Shown piece after piece: positions 25,305 through 33,994 of a DNA stretch of 64,000 nucleotides. The stretch comes from Gammaproteobacteria bacterium. GTDB taxonomy: Bacteria > Pseudomonadota > Gammaproteobacteria > Coxiellales > Coxiellaceae. Position 1 is the first letter of the stretch. The number at the start of each line of letters is the position of its first letter. Position numbers and translations under genes: made by a program. The stretch covers positions 1-64,000 of the forward strand of contig JAUIDD010000002.1 in assembly GCA_030429175.1 (NCBI GenBank), in the 5' to 3' direction. The notes under the pieces were generated by a model. The model did not search any database and was not told where the DNA came from. It saw only the letters and a list, made by a program, of their open reading frames with translations.

Positions 25305-27338
25305 ATGCAACTACAAACATTTATTGAAAGCTTACCAAAATTTAGCGAGATCGAAGTTGATCAAATTGAATCACGTTTAAGTGAATTATTACAACAAAAT
25401 TTGGATGAAATAGACCAATTATTATCTCAGACAGGCCCTTTTACATGGGAGAACCTGATGCGGCCGATGGAAGATGGCGATGACAAATTAAATAAATTTT
25501 GGTCACCAGTGGGACATTTAAATGCAGTGATGAACAATGAATCACTGCGTAAAGCTTATGAAGCGTGTTTGCCACGTTTAACTGAGTATGGTACGCGTAT
25601 CTCCCATAATCGTAACTTGTATGAGGCAATTCAGTCAATTGCCGACAGTGATGCATATTTGAAATTTGATAAAGCGCAACAAAAAATCATCGATAATCAT
25701 TTGCGTGATTTTAAATTATCAGGTGTGTCTTTATCTAAAGAAAAGCAGCAGCAGTTTGGTGAGATTAGCACGCGTTTAGCAGCGTTGACAAATAAATTTG
25801 AAAATAACGTATTAGATGCAACAAAAGCATGGACCAAGCATATCACTGATGTAGATGAGTTGGCGGGTGTTCCTGAATTGATGCGGGCGCAGTTTCAAGC
25901 AACAGCAAAAGCACAAGGTAAAGACGGTTGGTTGGTGACACTTGAGATGCCTTCTTATTTTGCAGTGATTACCTATACTGAAAATCGCGAATTGCGCCAA
26001 GCCATTTATCAAGCGTATACAACACGTGCTTCTGATGCTGGGCCACATGCAGGTAAATGGGACAATACCGATGTGATTCATCAAATTTTAGAAAATCGTT
26101 TAGCACTTGCGAAACTACTAGATTTCAATAGCTACGCTGAAAAGTCTTTAGCAACTAAAATGGTGCGAGAAACACAGCAAGTATTAGATTTTTTAAATCA
26201 GTTAGTAGATGCATCATTACCCAAAGCGCAACAGGAATTTACTGCGCTAAAGCAATTCGCCCAAGAGACATTAGGCATTGATGATATGCAAGCATGGGAT
26301 GTGAGTTATGCGAGTGAGCAGTTACGCCAACAGCGTTATGCAATTTCGGATGAAGATTTACGTCCTTATTTTCCAGAGTCGCAAGTAGTTGCGGGTTTAT
26401 TTGCTATTGTGCATAAGCTATTTGGTGTGACGATGCAGCCACTTAACGGTGCTGACTTATGGCATCCTGATGTTAAAGCATATGCGATGTTTAATGCTGA
26501 AGATGAATTGATCGCTGCTTTTTATTTTGATTTATATGCGAGAACTGATAAACGTGGTGGTGCTTGGATGGATGATTGTCAAGTGCGGCGTAGACTGAAT
26601 GGCGGTTTGCAATTACCCGTTGCTTATGTCAATTGTAATTTTTCAGGCCCGGTTGGTAACACACCTGCATTGTTCCAACATAGCGATGTCGTTACCTTGT
26701 TTCATGAATTCGGTCATGCATTACAACATATGTTGACTAAAATTGACTATGCCGATGTATCGGGTATTAATGGTGTGCCATGGGATGCAGTTGAAGTGGC
26801 CAGTCAGTTTTTAGAAAATTGGGCATGGCAAAAAGAATCCATGCCATTAATTTCTAAACATTACCAGACTGGTGAAACCTTGCCTGACGATTTATTCGAA
26901 AAGATGAATCGCGCCAAAAACTTTCAATCAGCAATGCAAATGATGCGTCAACTTGAATTTGCATTGTTCGATTTTGAGTTGCATGCCTTATCTGAGCTTG
27001 AGCAAAATCAAACGCAAAAAGTTTTGGATCATGTGCGTAAGCGTGTGACTGTTGTACCGGTGCCTGAATTTAATCGCTTCCAGCATGGATTTTCACATAT
27101 TTTTGCTGGTGGCTATGCAGCTGGCTATTATAGTTATAAGTGGGCTGAGGTGATGGCAGCAGACGCATTTGGTTTGTTTCTTGAGAAGGGTATTTTTGAT
27201 CGTGCGACCAGCCAAAAATTTCAAGAAACCTTTTTGGAGCGCGGTGGTGCTGAAGAACCATCAGAATTATTCGAAGCTTTTAGGGATCGTGCACCACAAG
27301 TGGAAGCACTGCTACAACAATCAGGAATCACACAATGA
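25305..27338 (+). CDS. prlC: Oligopeptidase A
   Basis: Cytoplasmic zinc metallopeptidase of family M3 that degrades short peptides, including cleaved signal peptides, so it complements the SppA-type protease nearby. The zinc motif HEFGHALQH is near residue 467, with the third ligand Glu in the following helix ([11 protein letters not shown]). 677 residues, as in E. coli. ATG 25305 is chosen over an upstream extension that would overlap the divergent carbonic anhydrase gene; TACAAT at 25271 is a candidate -10. It overlaps rpiA by four bases. Confidence 0.95.
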   Translation: MQLQTFIESLPKFSEIEVDQIESRLSELLQQNLDEIDQLLSQTGPFTWENLMRPMEDGDDKLNKFWSPVGHLNAVMNNESLRKAYEACLPRLTEYGTRISHNRNLYEAIQSIADSDAYLKFDKAQQKIIDNHLRDFKLSGVSLSKEKQQQFGEISTRLAALTNKFENNVLDATKAWTKHITDVDELAGVPELMRAQFQATAKAQGKDGWLVTLEMPSYFAVITYTENRELRQAIYQAYTTRASDAGPHAGKWDNTDVIHQILENRLALAKLLDFNSYAEKSLATKMVRETQQVLDFLNQLVDASLPKAQQEFTALKQFAQETLGIDDMQAWDVSYASEQLRQQRYAISDEDLRPYFPESQVVAGLFAIVHKLFGVTMQPLNGADLWHPDVKAYAMFNAEDELIAAFYFDLYARTDKRGGAWMDDCQVRRRLNGGLQLPVAYVNCNFSGPVGNTPALFQHSDVVTLFHEFGHALQHMLTKIDYADVSGINGVPWDAVEVASQFLENWAWQKESMPLISKHYQTGETLPDDLFEKMNRAKNFQSAMQMMRQLEFALFDFELHALSELEQNQTQKVLDHVRKRVTVVPVPEFNRFQHGFSHIFAGGYAAGYYSYKWAEVMAADAFGLFLEKGIFDRATSQKFQETFLERGGAEEPSELFEAFRDRAPQVEALLQQSGITQ

Positions 27339-27991
27339 ACGAACAAGATAAACAAAAGAAACAAGTAGCGGAAGCGGCGATTGAATATATTAAAGATTGC
27401 CCTGTCTTCGGTGTCGGCACCGGCACGACAGCAAATTTTTTCATTGATGCCTTAGCGCCACTTAAAGCAAACATTGAGATGGTTGTTGCGAGTTCAGTAG
27501 CATCTGAGCAGCGGCTTAAAAAGATTGGTATTGAAGTGCAAGGTTTAAATTATGTTGGCAAGCTTCCGGTTTATGTCGATGGTGCTGATGAGTTTAATCA
27601 TCATAAGCAGCTGATCAAGGGCGGTGGTGGTGCATTAACCCGCGAAAAAATTATTGCAGCGGCAAGTAAGCAGTTTGTATGTATTACAGATCAAACCAAA
27701 AAAGTCGATGTATTGGGTCGCTTCCCATTGCCGGTTGAAGTGATTCCAATGGCGCGCGGTTATGTCGCACGTCAATTAGTTGAGCTTGGTGGTAGTCCTG
27801 AATATCGAGAAGGTTTTGTGACAGACAATGGCAATATCATATTGGATGTGCATGCATTACATATCGTTGACCCGGTTAGTCTTGAGGCGCAAATCAACAA
27901 TATCACTGGCGTGGTTACGGTTGGCTTATTTGCTAAACGTCCTGCTGATGTGGTGCTGATGGCCTCAAGCGCTGGCGTACAAGTTTTTTAA
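27335..27991 (+). CDS. rpiA: Ribose-5-phosphate isomerase A
   Basis: Interconverts ribose 5-phosphate and ribulose 5-phosphate in the pentose phosphate pathway. Conserved [10 protein letters not shown] phosphate site, [18 protein letters not shown] (catalytic region) and the standard 218-residue length. ATGA overlap with prlC indicates one transcript. Chromosomal core sequence ends here; the next 2 kb carry repeats, an AAA ATPase and a repressor. Confidence 0.96.
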   Translation: MNEQDKQKKQVAEAAIEYIKDCPVFGVGTGTTANFFIDALAPLKANIEMVVASSVASEQRLKKIGIEVQGLNYVGKLPVYVDGADEFNHHKQLIKGGGGALTREKIIAAASKQFVCITDQTKKVDVLGRFPLPVEVIPMARGYVARQLVELGGSPEYREGFVTDNGNIILDVHALHIVDPVSLEAQINNITGVVTVGLFAKRPADVVLMASSAGVQVF

Positions 27992-28027
27992 AATATAATT
28001 AAATCAATTGGATACAAGAAAATAGCC

Positions 28028-28100
28028 TAAAATTATCGCGATTATTTTCAGATATATCGTAAAATTATCTTGCTTATTTTAGGATATATCATAAAATTAT
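28028..28100. repeat. 32-bp tandem repeat array before AAA ATPase
   Basis: Three partial units with a 32-base period. TAAAATTAT begins at 28028, 28060 and 28092; TTATTTT follows at the same phase twice; GATATATC recurs at 28051 and 28083. The second unit contains the inverted pair TAAAAT...ATTTTA, and the first is a near-perfect dyad around TCGCGA (28030-28049). The array ends five bases before the ATPase start codon, where it must overlap its promoter or 5' leader. Confidence 0.8.
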
Positions 28101-28104
28101 AAGC

Positions 28105-29313
28105 ATGAAAAGGTTATATCAAAGCATGATTGAGCGACATTTTGTAGAAGATGAGCTTATGCTATTTTTAACAGGTCCTCGCCAGTCAGGTAAAACAACA
28201 ACTAGCGAAATGGTTGCTAAAGCTTATCAAAATTCATTATATCTAAATTGGGATGAGCGCGAACATCGTCAAATTATATTATCGGGATCAAGCCATATCG
28301 CTGAGCTTGCTAAGTTAAACCAGCTCAGTGAAACTAAATTGTTTATTATTTTTGATGAGCTTCATAAATATAAAGATTGGAAACAATTTTTAAAAGGATT
28401 TTATGACCTTTATAAAAATAAGGCCTATATTCTCGTGACAGGTAGCTCACGGCTAGATGTATTTAAGCGTGGTGGCGATAGCTTAATGGGCCGTTATTTT
28501 TTATACCGTATGCACCCCCTTTCTGTTGCAGAATGTCTTAGTGTGTCTTTGCCTGATGATATTATTCGCACACCCTCTAAAATAGCAGAAGATGTTTTTA
28601 ATGATTTATATCATTATGGTGGGTACCCAAAACCTTTTCTAATGAGTAGTCAGTCTTTTTCTAATCGATGGCAGCGGTTGCGTGCAGAATTGCTAGTTCA
28701 GGAAGATATCCGTGATGGAACTAGAATACAAGAATTAAAACAATTAGAGGTTTTAGTTGAGATTTTAAAAAATTATGCATCACAGCAGTTGAATTATTCT
28801 ATCCTATCAAAATGGGTTGGTGTATCAGTCGACACTATTGTGCGGTGGATGAATGTGTTAGTTTCATTCTATTATTGCTTTTCAATTAAGCCTTGGCATA
28901 AAAATTTAACACGTGCTTTAATAAAAGAGCCTAAAGCATATTTATGGGATTGGTCTCTTGTAAAAAATGATGGAGCAAGGTTTGAAAATTTTATAGCATC
29001 ACACTTATTAAAAGCGGTACATTTTTGGACTGATATGGGGTATGGCGATTTTGATATTTATTATATTCGTACTCTTGATAAGAAAGAGGTGGACTTTTTA
29101 ATTTCAAAAGACCAAAAGCCATGGTTTTTGGTTGAAGCAAAGTTGTCTTCAAAGCAGTCATTAAGCACAAACTTATGTCGTTTTCAACAGCAGCTTAAAG
29201 TGCCTTATGCATTCCAAGTATGTTATGATATGCCGTATGTAAATAAGAATTGTTTTGAAGGTGAGGCACCTATTATTGTGCCTGCAAAAACGTTTCTATC
29301 GCAATTACTATAG
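28105..29313 (+). CDS. AAA ATPase, DUF4143 type, with nuclease-like C-terminus
   Basis: 402-residue protein of the large uncharacterised COG1373-type ATPase family. Walker A GPRQSGKTT at about residues 24-32, Walker B LFIIFDELH, sensor-like TGSSRLD, then a winged-helix-like middle and a DUF4143 C-terminal domain. There KEVDFLI...WFLVEAK matches the D...ExK pattern of PD-(D/E)xK nuclease folds. Roles proposed for relatives include DNA or toxin-like functions but none is settled. The gene stands alone, preceded by 32-bp repeats and followed by a MITE-like element, and resembles the gene at 56358-57491. Confidence 0.88.
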   Translation: MKRLYQSMIERHFVEDELMLFLTGPRQSGKTTTSEMVAKAYQNSLYLNWDEREHRQIILSGSSHIAELAKLNQLSETKLFIIFDELHKYKDWKQFLKGFYDLYKNKAYILVTGSSRLDVFKRGGDSLMGRYFLYRMHPLSVAECLSVSLPDDIIRTPSKIAEDVFNDLYHYGGYPKPFLMSSQSFSNRWQRLRAELLVQEDIRDGTRIQELKQLEVLVEILKNYASQQLNYSILSKWVGVSVDTIVRWMNVLVSFYYCFSIKPWHKNLTRALIKEPKAYLWDWSLVKNDGARFENFIASHLLKAVHFWTDMGYGDFDIYYIRTLDKKEVDFLISKDQKPWFLVEAKLSSKQSLSTNLCRFQQQLKVPYAFQVCYDMPYVNKNCFEGEAPIIVPAKTFLSQLL

Positions 29314-29317
29314 GAAT

Positions 29318-29446
29318 TGTTGACAATTGTCCTTTTCGGCTTATTTTTGTAAATTTTCTCGTCACGTAGTTCACTATGCTCCTCGAAAATTTAGCAAAAC
29401 TAATCTCTGAAAGCTAAATCTCTGCTCGAAAAAGCAAATGTCAACA
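29318..29446 (+). mobile_element. MITE-like element, copy 1
   Basis: 129 bases bounded by the terminal inverted repeat TGTTGACA / TGTCAACA (10 of 11 matching when extended by three). Internally an 8-base dyad AAATTTTC...GAAAATTT flanks a 26-base loop. The same sequence occurs inverted at 48776-48907 with about 92% identity over 132 aligned bases. It has no coding capacity, so a MITE or other non-autonomous repeat is the best description. It begins four bases after the ATPase stop. Confidence 0.75.
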
Positions 29447-29454
29447 GCCCCTAA

Positions 29455-29853
29455 TTAAATTGACTCTTTTACAGCCTGGCGGTTCTGCGCTGCTTGTTGT
29501 TTATATGCTGTCATGCAAAGTTCAAAAACTTTTGGGAATTGAAGTTGTGCATTGGGTTGGAGTAATCCTTTGAGTTCTCTGCTTAAAATTGTTTGCATTA
29601 AATTAAGATCTAAACGATCTTCGGATTTGCTTTCCCCGTATTCTCCAGCGATTAACCATCCAGGGTTAATTTTAAGTTTTTCGCAGTAGTTGACTAGTGT
29701 GGTTGGATTGAGCGACCGTTTACCAGTTTCGTGTTGCGAATAGGTTGATTCAGGAATTCCATGTTTGCGGGCAAATGATCTTGCCGATTTAAAGCCCAAA
29801 GCCTTCCGTGCTGTTTGTAACCGACTTCCTATCAAGATGTCTAATTCTGTCAT
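29455..29853 (-). CDS. XRE-family repressor-like regulator
   Basis: 132 residues. Helix-turn-helix at about residues 8-62 (LQTARKALGFKSARSFARKHGIPESTYSQHETGKR), of the Cro/C1 type. The C-terminal part (about 80-132) is helical with no LexA-like peptidase motifs. GAAAGGAC precedes the ATG. A palindromic operator-like site overlaps its own promoter, suggesting autorepression. It may be a prophage or plasmid-addiction remnant; no partner toxin was found next to it. Confidence 0.85.
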   Translation of the reverse strand: MTELDILIGSRLQTARKALGFKSARSFARKHGIPESTYSQHETGKRSLNPTTLVNYCEKLKINPGWLIAGEYGESKSEDRLDLNLMQTILSRELKGLLQPNAQLQFPKVFELCMTAYKQQAAQNRQAVKESI

Positions 29854-29876
29854 GTCCTTTCTCCCTCGACTTTTTT

Positions 29877-29904
29877 ATTGTATTCGTTTTTGCGGTTAAA
29901 AACG
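29877..29904 (-). promoter_or_regulatory. Promoter/operator of the XRE gene
   Basis: On the minus strand a TACAAT -10 box (29877-29882) is followed upstream by the 20-base dyad CGTTTTTGCGGTTAAAAACG (29885-29904), with seven-base arms and a six-base spacer. The dyad would lie between and over the -10 and -35 positions, the standard arrangement for autorepression by a dimeric helix-turn-helix protein. Confidence 0.5.
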
Positions 29905-30130
29905 GAATTAAACTACCACTAGTTTTAGGTTAATGCAAGATGAAAGAATGTCCATTTCGTCTTGCTAAGTTAATTTTTTTACGTATAATATGTCGCCAAT
30001 GTCAGCAATTTACATCTGTAGTCATTCAGAAAATTAAAAAAGTTGTGAGGTTGGAAAAATTGAGTAATTTTTCTTGCTTATAAGTCATAACTAAATTTTT
30101 TATACCAAGGACTGGCTGATTATAGTTATT

Positions 30131-30158
30131 TTGACCAAAGATATTATCGGTGTATACT
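30131..30158 (+). promoter_or_regulatory. Putative csrA promoter
   Basis: TTGACC (30131-30136) and TATACT (30153-30158), five of six matches each, spaced by 16 bases, ending 46 bases before the csrA start. It is the clearest signal in the 351-base gap between the XRE gene and csrA; the rest of that gap is AT-rich and shows nothing else I can support. Confidence 0.6.
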
Positions 30159-30204
30159 CTGGTAATGCTGCGCCGCTAAATTTTGGAACGGGAGGTTCAG
30201 ATCA

Positions 30205-30390
30205 ATGCTAGTACTCACGCGTTGTGTAGGTGAAAGATTGATCATCAATGACGGAGAAATTCAACTGAATGTCCTTGAAGTGAAGGGCAATCAGGTCCGT
30301 ATCGGTATTAATGCACCTAAGCATGTCTCTGTGCATCGTGAAGAAATTTATGATCGCATCAATGCAAAACAAGAAGAAGAGGAAGCGTAA
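30205..30390 (+). CDS. csrA: Carbon storage regulator CsrA
   Basis: Post-transcriptional regulator that binds GGA motifs in mRNA leaders and switches bacteria between replicative and transmissive or stationary states. The 61-residue product contains the full conserved core, MLVLTR and [22 protein letters not shown], with the RNA-binding Arg44-equivalent. A GGGAGG ribosome-binding site precedes the ATG. Legionella and Coxiella carry several csrA copies, so this may be one of a set. Confidence 0.96.
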   Translation: MLVLTRCVGERLIINDGEIQLNVLEVKGNQVRIGINAPKHVSVHREEIYDRINAKQEEEEA

Positions 30391-30477
30391 GCGCACATGT
30401 GGCTTAGTTTGTCATGTCGATTTGATAACGAGGTCACATGTTACTTCTCTCTCAACTAACCAAGGAAGTGTTCTGTG

Positions 30478-30768
30478 ATGGCGAGTTCGGCTCAATATGC
30501 TAAAAAGACGTATGAGATATTTTGTAAACTAAATTCACGTAATACGGTACGCAAACGTGGCCGTGTGATGTGTCGTGATGCTGAAGCTTATTATCCGCCT
30601 GAAAAAGCAGTTAATAATTTTTATAACGCAATTATTAAGGCATCCTCCGATGGCAATAGTACCCTTGAGAGCATTATTTTGGTTGCCTTGCGCGACTTGA
30701 ATCATAAACAAATTCAAGCGCTTGGTGAGCGGTTGCGTCAAAATTGTTTGATCGTAGAAGCTATATAA
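30478..30768 (+). CDS. Small orphan protein after csrA
   Basis: 96 residues, basic in its first third (NTVRKRGRVMCRD) and helical towards the C-terminus (NHKQIQALGERLRQN). No family recognised. ATG 30478 is preferred to GTG 30475 because AAGGAAG lies at suitable distance. It sits between csrA and the hibernation factor, so a role in stationary-phase or translation control is suggested by position only. Confidence 0.75.
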   Translation: MASSAQYAKKTYEIFCKLNSRNTVRKRGRVMCRDAEAYYPPEKAVNNFYNAIIKASSDGNSTLESIILVALRDLNHKQIQALGERLRQNCLIVEAI

Positions 30769-30793
30769 CTCGTTGAAAAATATTCGATTAAAA

Positions 30794-30832
30794 TTTGCCT
30801 AAGCTATATACGCTATACTGAGTTTGCCTAAG
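30794..30832 (+). promoter_or_regulatory. Putative hpf promoter with repeated TTTGCCTAAG
   Basis: TATACT at 30814-30819 is a good -10 box about 36 bases before the hibernation-factor start. It is flanked by two exact copies of TTTGCCTAAG (30794-30803 and 30823-30832), spaced 29 bases start to start. No good -35 box is present at the right distance, which fits activator- or repressor-dependent transcription. Confidence 0.45.
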
Positions 30833-30854
30833 TATTATTAGTAGGAGAAGTGTC

Positions 30855-31403
30855 ATGCAAGTACCTGTTCAAATAACTTTTCGCGATGTGAAACATTCTG
30901 CTGATGTCAGCGATCATATTCATCAAAAAGTCGATAAATTAAATCAAGTAACCGATATGTTGATTTCGTGTCATGTGGTGATTGAGTATGTGAGTAAGAA
31001 CCAGCAAAGTGGTAATTTATATAATGCACGTGTGGTTATAAATGTGCCAAATAAAGAATTAATTTCAACCCACAATCATAATGAAAACATGTATGTTGCT
31101 ATTCGTGAGGCATTCGATGATATCACACGTCAAATAGAGGAATATTCGCAGATACATCATGGGCGCAAAAAGCATCATCCACCATTAATGGATGGGCAGG
31201 TAGTGCGTATATTCGATGCCGGCTACGGTTTTATTGAGGCGCAAAATGGTGAAGAATACTACTACAATACTGATAACGTGGTGCACCCAAGAGGATCATT
31301 ATTGGAAGTGGGCTCACATGTACACTTTATAGAATTTATTGGCGATGAAGGGCCGCAGGCGCATAGAGTGAGTATGCATAGACGTGATCTTGGGGAAAAC
31401 TAG
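30855..31403 (+). CDS. hpf: Ribosome hibernation factor with cold-shock domain
   Basis: N-terminal HPF/RaiA (S30AE) domain, about residues 1-108 (QITFRDVKHSADVSDHIHQKVDKL), which binds the decoding centre of idle ribosomes. A His/Lys-rich linker (GRKKHHPP) leads to a cold-shock-like OB fold at about 114-180 (GQVVRIFDAGYGFIEAQNGEEYYYN), where the GYGFI element matches the RNP1 region of CspA proteins. The second domain replaces the dimerisation tail of long HPFs, so it may contact RNA instead. GGAG precedes the ATG. It lies two genes after csrA. Confidence 0.9.
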   Translation: MQVPVQITFRDVKHSADVSDHIHQKVDKLNQVTDMLISCHVVIEYVSKNQQSGNLYNARVVINVPNKELISTHNHNENMYVAIREAFDDITRQIEEYSQIHHGRKKHHPPLMDGQVVRIFDAGYGFIEAQNGEEYYYNTDNVVHPRGSLLEVGSHVHFIEFIGDEGPQAHRVSMHRRDLGEN

Positions 31404-31446
31404 CTGGTAATAGTAGCCAGTGATTTTGTATAATCGTGCTCTTTGT

Positions 31447-31845
31447 ATGAGTGAAGCGGTATTTATGAAAGATTTATTAGACGCTGCAAAAGCAGTTATC
31501 AATTATGGCTACGCGCCCTATTCTCATTTTAAAGTTGCTTGTGCATTACGTGCTGATGATGGCAAGATTTTTGCTGGTTGTAATGTTGAAAATGCCGCTT
31601 ACCCGGTGACGATGTGTGCGGAGGCAACAGCAGTGGGTACGCTTGTCAGTAGTGGTCGCTTAAAGATCACTGAAGTATTAATTTTAGCTGATGTTGAGAA
31701 ACCAATAACACCGTGCGGAATGTGTCGCCAACGTTTGATTGAATTGGCATTACCCGATATTCATGTGCATATGTGCACTGCTGCAGGTAAACATGAGACG
31801 ATGCAGTTAGGTGCTTTGTTACCAAAAGCATTTGAGTTAACCTAA
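31447..31845 (+). CDS. cdd: Cytidine deaminase
   Basis: Zinc-dependent deamination of cytidine and deoxycytidine for pyrimidine salvage. Zinc motifs CAEATAV (Cys plus catalytic Glu) and PCGMC, and the substrate loop NVENAAYPV. Homotetrameric short type, 132 residues from ATG 31447. ATG 31465 is an equally reasonable start; neither has a clear ribosome-binding site. A perfect TATAAT at 31429-31434 would place the transcript start only a few bases before ATG 31447. Its stop overlaps the next gene's ATG. Confidence 0.93.
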   Translation: MSEAVFMKDLLDAAKAVINYGYAPYSHFKVACALRADDGKIFAGCNVENAAYPVTMCAEATAVGTLVSSGRLKITEVLILADVEKPITPCGMCRQRLIELALPDIHVHMCTAAGKHETMQLGALLPKAFELT

Positions 31846-32948
31846 TGCAAGCCACCTTGCCCACATTAACCCGCGATGAACACCAGCATTGTGAGCGTTT
31901 GCGTAAGCTTATTTGTGATGAAATTGATCGAAATGGTCCAATTACTTGTGCACGATATATAGAAATGGCCTTGTATCAACCAGGCCTTGGTTACTATAAA
32001 TGTGGTACACAAAAGTTTGCGCGCGCAGGTGACTTTATTACCGCACCAGAATTGTCACCCTTATTTGCTGCGTGTTTAGTACAACGTTGTCAGGCATTAT
32101 GGCAGCAATACAAACCTGCGATATTGGAAATTGGTGCAGGCTCTGGAATTTTAGCGGCAGAAATTATTGCGGTTTGCGCACAGCAAAACTGTGTGCCTGC
32201 ACAATATGTCATTTTAGAGTTATCGGCAGAGCTAGCCAGCCGTCAACAAGTATTAATTCAACAGCGTTGGCCGCAATACTTTGAGCGCTTTGTATGGTTA
32301 GATCGTTGGCCACAAACACCCTTTAACGGCGTTGTGATTGCCAATGAATTATTTGATGCAATGCCGGTACATAAATTCAAAATCGATAATGATATTAAAG
32401 AATATTATGTGACACATCACGAAGGTCAGCTTGCTTGGCAACTGGGTGATCCAAGTACGCCTACTTTGGTTGCACAGTTAAATAGTTATGATATCGATTT
32501 TGCCGAAGGCTATACGTCTGAAGTTAATTGTATGTTAGGTGCTTGGTTTAAAGGGTTGGCGGGAAGTCTTGGCAAAGCAGCATTAGTCTTTATTGATTAT
32601 GGTTATGAGCGTGATTTGTATTATCATCCTGAGCGTCATATGGGGACACTGATGTGCCATTTTAAACACCGTGCGCATGAAGATCCTCTACTCTTCCCTG
32701 GTATTCAAGATATCACAACGCATGTGGATTTTACTTTGATCTCTGAAGCTGCGAAAAACTCTGGGTTTAACGTTACTAACTTTGAAACTCAGGCACAATT
32801 TCTGATGCAAAATGGTATTACCGATATCGTGGCGCAGATAACCGATCCACAGCAGCAACTTATATTGGCTCAACAGCTGAAACAGTTAGTGCTGCCAGAT
32901 GCGATGGGTGAAGCGTTTAAGGTGATCCAACTGCAATATGTTTTATAA
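31845..32948 (+). CDS. MidA/NDUFAF7-family SAM-dependent methyltransferase
   Basis: 367 residues of the COG1565 family, whose mitochondrial member methylates an arginine of complex I; bacterial targets are unclear. Conserved LYQPGLGYYKCGTQKFARAGDFITAPE pattern in the N-terminus, SAM-binding EIGAGSGILAAEI at about residue 93, and ANELFDAMPV. It starts in the cdd stop (TAATG). Its last 32 bases overlap the 3' end of the convergent cca. Confidence 0.92.
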   Translation: MQATLPTLTRDEHQHCERLRKLICDEIDRNGPITCARYIEMALYQPGLGYYKCGTQKFARAGDFITAPELSPLFAACLVQRCQALWQQYKPAILEIGAGSGILAAEIIAVCAQQNCVPAQYVILELSAELASRQQVLIQQRWPQYFERFVWLDRWPQTPFNGVVIANELFDAMPVHKFKIDNDIKEYYVTHHEGQLAWQLGDPSTPTLVAQLNSYDIDFAEGYTSEVNCMLGAWFKGLAGSLGKAALVFIDYGYERDLYYHPERHMGTLMCHFKHRAHEDPLLFPGIQDITTHVDFTLISEAAKNSGFNVTNFETQAQFLMQNGITDIVAQITDPQQQLILAQQLKQLVLPDAMGEAFKVIQLQYVL

Positions 32949-33987
32949 TTTCTAGTTGTAATGTTTCAAGCGCATTTGCAAAATCACGACCCACAAGTTT
33001 TTGATCTTGTAATAGTTTGGTGTCAATTTTAGTAATAGAATCTCGTGCGCTGTTTAACAGTTTACGATGATCGATATTATGTATATGTGTCAGCACATCA
33101 ATGGTTTCGCTAAAGCGTTTGGGGCGACGTAATGCATCACAATTTTTGATAAAGGCAAGTATCTCGATTGCATTTTTTATATCTAGCGATTGATATGCTG
33201 CTGAATGTTGCTGTATCTGTAGTGCAAGTTCACGATAATTACTAGGGACTTTAAAGCGTTTACATAAATTTTGAATATGTGTTTTATTGAGCTGATGTAA
33301 TAGCAATGCAAACCGTTGTGTTGCAATAAAGTGCGGTTGATTAATATTGATAGCACTATTTTCTAATTCAGGAAATAAAATGGTTAATGCGCCACAGTTT
33401 TTTAAGATTTCAAAAAATCTTTGTGGTGCAGCTTCAGTAAGTGCACGATTAAATTCTTGCCATACACGCTCAGCAACAAGTGCATCGACTTCGCCATTGG
33501 CAACCATTTTTTGCATTAATGTATTGGTCGTTGGATCAAGTGTAAAGTCGGGTAATTTTGCAGCAAAGCGTGCAAGACGGAGTATGCGCACAGGGTCTTC
33601 AGCAAATGCGTCAGATACATGTTTAAAAACCTTGTTATGTAAATCTTGTTGACCTCCATAAGGGTCGATAAGCATGCCATCGTTATCTTTAGCTATGGCA
33701 TTAATGGTGAGGTCGCGACGCTTGAGATCATCTTCGAGTGTGACAGTTGGGTCGGCATAAAATTCAAACCCTTGATAACCACGCCCTACTTTGCGTTCGG
33801 TACGTGCTAGTGCATATTCTTCATGGGTTTCTGGGTGTAAAAAAACGGGGAAATCTTTGCCAACTGGCCGATAGCCAAGCTTTAGCATTTCTTCTGGTGA
33901 GCTGCCAACGACAACCCAGTCTCGTTCTTTGATGGGGCGGCCAAGTAGTTCATCACGTACGGCACCGCCAACTAAATATATGTTCAT
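32917..33987 (-). CDS. cca: CCA-adding tRNA nucleotidyltransferase
   Basis: Adds or repairs the 3'-CCA of tRNAs. Nucleotidyltransferase head with GGAVRDELLG, KERDWVVVG and RRDLTINAIA, RNA-binding EDPVRILRLARFAAK. The first residue of the DxD metal pair is Glu here (ERD instead of the DRD of E. coli). The protein is 356 residues, about fifty short of E. coli, and the HD phosphohydrolase box is lost (HQLNK where E. coli has HDLGK), so only the transferase function should remain. Confidence 0.94.
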   Translation of the reverse strand: MNIYLVGGAVRDELLGRPIKERDWVVVGSSPEEMLKLGYRPVGKDFPVFLHPETHEEYALARTERKVGRGYQGFEFYADPTVTLEDDLKRRDLTINAIAKDNDGMLIDPYGGQQDLHNKVFKHVSDAFAEDPVRILRLARFAAKLPDFTLDPTTNTLMQKMVANGEVDALVAERVWQEFNRALTEAAPQRFFEILKNCGALTILFPELENSAININQPHFIATQRFALLLHQLNKTHIQNLCKRFKVPSNYRELALQIQQHSAAYQSLDIKNAIEILAFIKNCDALRRPKRFSETIDVLTHIHNIDHRKLLNSARDSITKIDTKLLQDQKLVGRDFANALETLQLEIIKHIAVGSP

Positions 33988-33994
33988 TTTTTTA

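Noticed and set aside
28028-28100. CRISPR-like array
   Set aside because: Units are tandem with no unique spacers, only three partial copies, and no cas genes are present.
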